From positions 12,110,984-12,174,983 of the forward strand of contig JAQFVV010006208.1 in the NCBI GenBank assembly GCA_028023455.1: a stretch of 64,000 bases of DNA, read 5' to 3'. Position numbers and translations under genes: made by a program. Under the pieces are notes generated by a model that saw only the letters and a program-made list of their open reading frames with translations, had not been told where the DNA came from and searched no databases. The stretch is from Epiperipatus broadwayi (lineage: Eukaryota > Onychophora > Udeonychophora > Euonychophora > Peripatidae). Shown in pieces: positions 58,716 through 64,000 of this stretch (positions are counted from its first letter, which is position 1; each line of letters opens with the position of its first letter).

Positions 58716-61675
58716 CGTATCATCATCATCATCATCAACCATTATCAATCCACTGCAGGATGAAGGTCTCTCCAAGTTTAATCCATCTTCTCCGATCTTT
58801 AGCTTCTCTTCTCCACAACATCCCTGCACATTTTCTTATTTCAGCATCCATCTCACATGTGATCTCTTTCTGGGTCTTTTACAATCTCTTGGAATCCAGT
58901 TTAAAATTTCAATTGTCCATCTATTATCATCTCTTCTAGCAATATATCCAACCCAACTCCATTTCAATCTTTTAATTTTTTCAATAAGGTCAGTAACACC
59001 TGTTTGTTGTCTTACCCATACATTGCGTTTTTGATCTCTTCTTGTTACTCCCAACATACATCTCTCCATACTTCTTTGAGTGGTCTGAAGTCTCTGTGTT
59101 TCTCTTCTATTAAGTGTCCAAGTCTCAGATCCATAAGTAAGAACTGGTAAAACACATTTGTTAAAAACCATCCTTTTCAAACACATAGGCATATTTCCTT
59201 TTAGTATCAAGTTATTTCTACCAAAAGCACTCCAACCAAGTTTAATTCTATGATTAATTTCCTCCATTATGTTTCCATCTGTATTAATAATCTGACCAAG
59301 GTATTTGTAACTGTTAACTTCTTCTAATTCTTCATAATCAATGTTTATTTTCATATTTTGAGCAAATCGATTAAATATTACTTTAGTCTTTTTAACATTT
59401 ATCTTTAGTCCTACTTTTCTACTTCCATCTGCTAACTCCTGCAACATTTCCTGCAGCTCTGAAGCATTATTTGCAAAAAACAACTACATCATCTGCGAAA
59501 TCTAAATGACTTAAATACTCTCCATTTACTTTCACTCCTTTAGTTTCCCATTTTAATCCACAAAATACTTCTTGCAGCATTGCTGTAAAAAGTTTTGGAG
59601 ATATGGAATCACCTTGTCTTACACCTTTCTCAATGTTGATTTTTCCAGTATCATTATGTAATCTAATTGTTGCTGTTGCATTTTTATAAATATTCTTTAA
59701 AATATGACAATATCCTGGATCTATACCTTTTTGATCCAATGCTTTAATTACTGAAGAAATGTGTATAGAATCGAATGCCTTTTCATAATCTACAAATCCA
59801 AAACATAATGACAACTCATATTCATTTGTCCTTTTATGACTTCTCTCAATACCTGGATATGATCTATTGTACTAAAACCACTTTTAAATCCAGCTTGTTC
59901 TCTTGGTTGGTGGAAATCCAAAGTTCTCTGTAGACGAATTGTAATTATCTTGGTAAAAATTTTATATAAAACTGATAAAAGGCTGATAGGTCTGTAATTT
60001 CTAATATCTTCTTTATCACCTTTTTTAAATATTAATATTATTACTACATTCTTCCAATCTTCCAGTACATCTTTATCATTTACACATTTGGTATATAACT
60101 TTGCTAAAATTGTTTCTATTTCTTCACCTGCTTCTTTTAATATATCAATTATAATTCCATCATTTCCTGGAGCCTTTCCTTTCTTCATACACTTAATTGC
60201 ATGTCTCACTTCTTCATTTAAAATTCTGGGCAATTTGGAAGATGTAATAGATATAGGAGGTACTTGTTCTTTATTACTATATAATTCTTGATAAAAATCT
60301 TCTACCAATTTCATGATGTCATCTCTCTTTTTAATAATAATTCCATCTTTTTTTCTTATTGCAGATATAAATTTCCTACCAATACCAAAATGTTGTTTAA
60401 CATTTTTGAGACTTTTATTTTCTTCTACAGCTTTCCTTGCTATTTCACAGTTATACTTTCTTATATCATTTTCAATTATTTTCCGTACCATTTTACAAAA
60501 TTCGTTTCTTATATCATTTTCAATTCTTTTCATACCATTTTACAAAATTCGAGATATTCAATTCTTTTCAATACATCATTTTTGTATATCTTCATATTCC
60601 TTCTTTTCTTCATAAATTGTCTTGTCTCATTAGAAATTTTATTAGTCAATTGCTGCTTTTTTCTACCAGCTATGTTTGTTGCAGTTTTTAAAAGTGTATC
60701 AGTTATTTTCATATTAATTTCATTCAAATCTGAATCATGTTCAAAATCTCCTAACACTTGAAACCTATTTGTAAGTTCTAATTTAAATTCATTAGAATGT
60801 TTCTGAAGATTAGGAATATCAACTGTAAATATTGTTTTTCTTAATAATTTTTGTCTCTCTAGTTTTACATTAACACGTAACTTATACCTTACTAATCGAT
60901 GATCACTTCCTGTGTTAAATTTATTAAGAACATTACAATCTTGAAATATGTATTTTCTGTTAGTCAAAATATAATCCAATTCTGCTGTACCTTCATTTGG
61001 ATGCTTCCATGTCCATTTCCTTTTAACATTTTTCTCAAAAAATGAATTCATAATATAAAGTTTTTCTTTTTCTGCAAACTCCACAAGTCTATGTCCTCTC
61101 TCATTTCTATTACCATAACCAAAATTACCTACAGCAATTTCATCTTTCATTTGTCTACCAATTCTAGCATTAAAGTCTCCCATAACAATTTTAAAATGTT
61201 GTTTATTCTGATCAAAAGCCTTTTGTACATCCATATAAAAATCTTCTACTACTTCATCACTATGAGAACTTGTTGGGGCATAAACCTGAATTATCTGCAT
61301 TTGGTATCTGCTATTAAGTTGTATAACTAATCTTGCCACTCTGTCCGATACACCATCAATCTCCACAATATTGTTCTTCCACTTTTTATTTATAATGAAT
61401 CCTACTCCACTTGTATTTCCAATATGTGTGCCTTTATCAATTGTTTCTTCTCCTTTTCTTCTAACTTCACGAAGTCCAATAATGTCCCATTTAATATAAG
61501 ACAGTTCTTATTCTAATTCTTGCAATCTTCCTTCACTTGAAAGTGATCTGCAGTTGTAAGTGCCTAAATAAAAAGTTGTCATCAAATGGCAGCCTGGGTC
61601 TGCAATCAGAGGATTCTTAGCACCCTCTGCCTTCGACCACCAACCGTTGCCTTGGTTGGTGACTTTACAGCCTCA
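58716..61675 (-). pseudogene. RTE-type LINE, nearly full length
   Basis: A 2.96 kb element on the minus strand. An ATG at 61582 starts MTTFYLGTYNCRSLSSEGRL, the N-terminus of an APE-like endonuclease, with one stop near 61511. The endonuclease continues (61480-60900) with SGVGFI, VYAPTS, MGDFNARIG and SDHRLVRY, the catalytic D/N and SDH motifs. RT follows: GNDGIIIDILKEAG, RPISLL, AGFKSGFSTIDHI (to 59850), FVDYEKAFDSI (59800), QGDSISPKLF (59640), FADDVVVF (59490), KINVKKTKV and YKYLGQIINTDG. The C-terminus has WSAFGRNN, NWIPRDCK and ends near 58740. The 3' tail is (GAT)n. Frame breaks near 60535, 59810, 59480 and 58838 plus the stop inactivate it; otherwise it is the best-preserved transposon here. 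Usual RTE length is about 3.2 kb. Confidence 0.93.
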
Positions 61676-62265
61676 TGGGAATATTGGTGATTATTTATCT
61701 TTTCGACATATATGTGTTCAAGTGTATCAATGTTATGAGATAGAGTGGAGAATGGTGGGTCTTGTGAAAGTCTGTGCTCATATACCCTATATATTATATA
61801 TATAGACACAGGTATATAATAAGCCTATGTTTCTGTTATTACATAGTAGAGATATCTGCCCATCCCTTGTATATGTATTGAATGGATTATGTCTTGTACA
61901 TGAGGGGTTAGATTGACCTTAGGTCAACATGGGTGTGACAAGAATCTCAGCCTAAGGGTGGCCTTTGAGCATTCCAGCATCAGATTTTCAATTGGATGGA
62001 CTGTTGAAGAGTTGGAATGTGAAGTAGATTGATGCCTGTCCATTAAAGTATGAAGATTGGCTATCTTAATATATATCTGAGCACTTATAGCATATATGTG
62101 TAGAGATGGTGAACTGGACCAACTGATGATTGCTGGTTTAGCATGAAATATGTATATTGGTGCTTATTTATCTTTTCGACATATATGTGTTCAAGTGTAT
62201 CGGTGTTAATGAGATAGAGTGGAGAAAGTCTGTGCTCATATACCCTATATACTACTGATTTATAG
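61676..62265 (+). mobile_element. Family A hammerhead repeat: rest of first unit and a full second unit
   Basis: It begins 'attggtgattatttatctt', the direct continuation of the sequence cut at 58715. It runs through the B-box side (gtgaaagtctgtgctcatat), then a second unit ('catgaggggttagattgacc', 'gtcaacatgggtgtgacaag') with its ribozyme at 62119. Subtracting the RTE, the two ribozymes are about 475 nt apart, a tandem dimer. Confidence 0.8.
62119..62160 (+). ncRNA. Hammerhead ribozyme, family A
   Basis: CCAA (62119-62122), CUGAUGA, stem II UUGCUG-GUU-UAGCAU (U·U next to the core), GAAA, then UAUGUAUA giving an AUA triplet, and UUGG (62157-62160) pairing with CCAA. Core intact; stem II weakened at its base. 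Confidence 0.65.
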
Positions 62266-62349
62266 TAAATAAGAATTATTAATAACATTGATATATTATC
62301 TAATAAGATAGTAATCAACATTAAGCTAGATTGAATCATGACAAAATAC

Positions 62350-62430
62350 CATAAACAAATAATGAATGAGTAATGCAGACATGGGTCAACTGACATAATA
62401 GGCAGCAGAAACGAATTTTGGGGGTCATTT
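62350..62430 (+). mobile_element. Hammerhead-like relic
   Basis: 'gggtcaactgacataataggc' then 'cagaaacgaattttgggggtc' resembles family A (GG.CCAACTGATGA…GAAA…TTGGGGGTC) with heavy decay. Complementary 'ggtcagttgaccc' at 62551-62563 suggests a foldback. Confidence 0.45.
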
Positions 62431-62594
62431 GACATTTTTTTGTAATGTATTATTTATTCATTTGTTTTTTATATGATGATGTTAAATAGAAATGTTCATA
62501 TATATATATATGTAAATTTGCTGCTTTCAAGCATTTATGCTGAACTAATTTGGTCAGTTGACCCAGATATTGAATCGTAAAATTATAAATGTAT

Positions 62595-62775
62595 TTATGT
62601 CTTTGAAATCTTAAACTGGATTTCAAGAGAGTGTAAAAGACCTAGAAAAAAAACCACATGTGAGAAGGTTGGATTAAATAAAGACATGTGCTGGTGTGGG
62701 GTGAAGAAGAGAAGCTGGATTGAACTTGAAGAGAGACCTTCATCCTGAAATGTTAAAATGATGATGATGATTTAT
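62595..62775 (+). pseudogene. RTE-type LINE, 3' tail fragment
   Basis: The forward strand encodes, with breaks, EILNWI.R.CKRP, PHVR and ETFIL, equivalent to the last 55 residues of the RTE ORF, and ends in (ATG)n at 62759-62771. Heavily decayed and 5'-truncated. Confidence 0.8.
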
Positions 62776-62779
62776 TTAA

Positions 62780-63535
62780 TAATGCGTGTGTTTGAAAAAG
62801 AAAGGAAGTTAATATACATGATTGGAGTAGTATATAATAATTAAAAAAACACTGATCTTCTACTTTGCTTAAAATTTTTAAGAGGGTTAATATTATGACT
62901 ACAACTTTAGTCGTTAATAACATTGATATATTTATGCAAAAAAGGGTAAATTATATTAATATTGTGTAAGAATTATACACCTGTAGATTAAATCATAATA
63001 TATACTTTAAATGATCAAATTTCAATGTTAAAATTTGTCCATAATGTTACCTTCAATATATAAAATTAAAAATAATAAATTTAAAACAAAATTAAAATAG
63101 ACAACTCACTATAAATAAATAAAAAAAATTTAATATATCAATCTGGCTTTCATTCCTTAATGGAATCTTTTCAAGATATTTCTTTTTATACAATCACGTG
63201 ACCATTTTTTACCTATAGCAACTCCCTCCAATGGACATTATTTTACAAGACATATAATTATTAAAATACATACATTAAATATAATTAATAAAATTCATAT
63301 ATGTACATAAAAATGATTGAACTTAGTAGTCCCCCCCCCATAATATGCAACATCCAATACAAACAGACATTAATAACATGAAGGACAAAATTGACCCAAC
63401 ACAAGCACCCCAAGTCATATATAGCATTTCATGCCCTCAGGCCGGATGCAGCGCCACATACTAGCAGGGAAACCAAGGCCACTGCAAATAATAGAGCTGC
63501 TCAGCACATGTATACACACACAAAAGAACAATGAC
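62780..63535. other. No gene seen
   Basis: A/T-rich; a C9 run at 63332. The segment 63410-63490 is more G/C-rich but unrecognised. Confidence 0.45.
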
Positions 63536-63544
63536 ATTATTTCA

Positions 63545-63600
63545 ATATTTCTCAAACATGGGAAGCAGGCTGGTCATAGGTTCGAACCCTCCAACCCCAA
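63545..63600 (+). mobile_element. tRNA-like (B-box) fragment
   Basis: 'gctggtcataggttcgaacc' carries a perfect B box (GGTTCGAACCC). A weak A-box-like 'gggaagcaggctgg' lies just before it, closer than in a tRNA. Probably a deleted SINE head. Confidence 0.4.
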
Positions 63601-63794
63601 AATTGCGTGAATGAAACTAACAACTGCAAAAGGAAGATAAAAGAAGTGTATTTTATCATCAATGACAACAACACTATTAATAGACATGACCCATACTTCG
63701 CTATATCCAGAAAATGGATAAGTTGATTAATTTACATATACATTTGCATACATTACCCATTTAACAATATTACAACAATGATTTAAAATCTAAT

Positions 63795-63845
63795 TTGGCT
63801 ATGATTATGAGGGATAACACCTCGAAAGCACTTAGCCTACATTGA
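63795..63845 (+). repeat. Relative of the 9.1 kb hammerhead-like repeat
   Basis: GGCU, AUGAUUAUGA, GAGG-loop-CCUC, GAAA, GCACUU, AGCC. Stem II differs from the 9143-9184 copy (GAGAG/CUCUC) but stays fully paired, and GGCU/AGCC is a perfect four-pair stem. The core is not CUGANGA. Confidence 0.5.
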
Positions 63846-64000
63846 TTTATTTTGACTGTTTGCCATTAACAGCTTCTTCAACCAGCATTTTAATTAAAGT
63901 CCTTGTAATATACAAATAATCTAAAAAAACAATAATAAGAATATCTTCCTTTTATTTTTAAATTATGACTGTAAAGTTTGCAATAATCTAACAATGGCCA

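Noticed and set aside
60288-60761. Long plus-strand frames rich in F, S and I (157, 100 and 84 codons)
   Set aside because: They are antisense shadows of the RTE ORF on the minus strand.

Overview
The window is A+T-rich (well over two thirds A/T by eye) eukaryotic DNA, most likely from a non-vertebrate metazoan. That inference rests on the transposons seen together: an RTE-type endonuclease/reverse-transcriptase LINE, a second LINE with a C-terminal CCHC-like motif, Penelope-like elements (PLEs) with a GIY-YIG endonuclease, a hAT transposase of the GTF2IRD2/ZBED5 type, a piggyBac transposase, and tRNA-derived SINEs. I found no convincing host protein-coding exon, rRNA or functional tRNA. Nearly every long open frame is transposon debris or a frame through low-complexity DNA, including a 0.69 kb (TATC)n tract.

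Layout. 0-3 kb: decayed hAT transposase (minus) and its probable terminus. 3.5-6.7 kb: piggyBac pseudogene followed by two terminal-inverted-repeat elements. 6.7-13.5 kb: mostly featureless A/T sequence with foldback repeats, a SINE and one hammerhead repeat. 14-15.6 kb: two RTE fragments. 15.6-19 kb: hammerhead foldback, a dispersed repeat and a LINE 3' end. 20-21.5 kb: PLE reverse transcriptase interrupted by a SINE. 22-31.4 kb: hammerhead repeats, foldbacks and a PLE endonuclease fragment. 31.4-34.3 kb: RTE 5' half and another LINE tail. 34.6-46 kb: many foldbacks and hammerhead repeats. 46.5-51.5 kb: dispersed repeat, tandem duplication and a 1.8 kb LINE. 52-53.5 kb: SINE cluster. 56-57 kb: microsatellite inside a hammerhead repeat. 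58.5-62.3 kb: a nearly full-length RTE inserted into a tandem hammerhead repeat. 62.6-63.9 kb: RTE tail and repeat relics.

The main discovery is several families of short dispersed repeats, of about 0.4-0.5 kb where a period can be read, that carry type I hammerhead self-cleaving ribozymes. The cores read CUGANGA, stem II, GAAA, short stem III, NUH, stem I. The clearest are at 43670-43711 (+), 45725-45764 (-), 25830-25869 (-), 15727-15766 (-) and 38296-38335 (+); a stem-II-perfect relic lies at 36688-36729 (+). Units occur as tandem dimers with ribozymes about 395, 422 and 475 nt apart, or as inverted foldbacks with the ribozyme in the loop. This matches metazoan retrozymes, small non-autonomous retroelements thought to be mobilised by PLEs through circular RNA, and PLE debris is present in the same window. 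Stem III is palindromic or nearly so in both main families, which suggests the ribozymes act as dimers.
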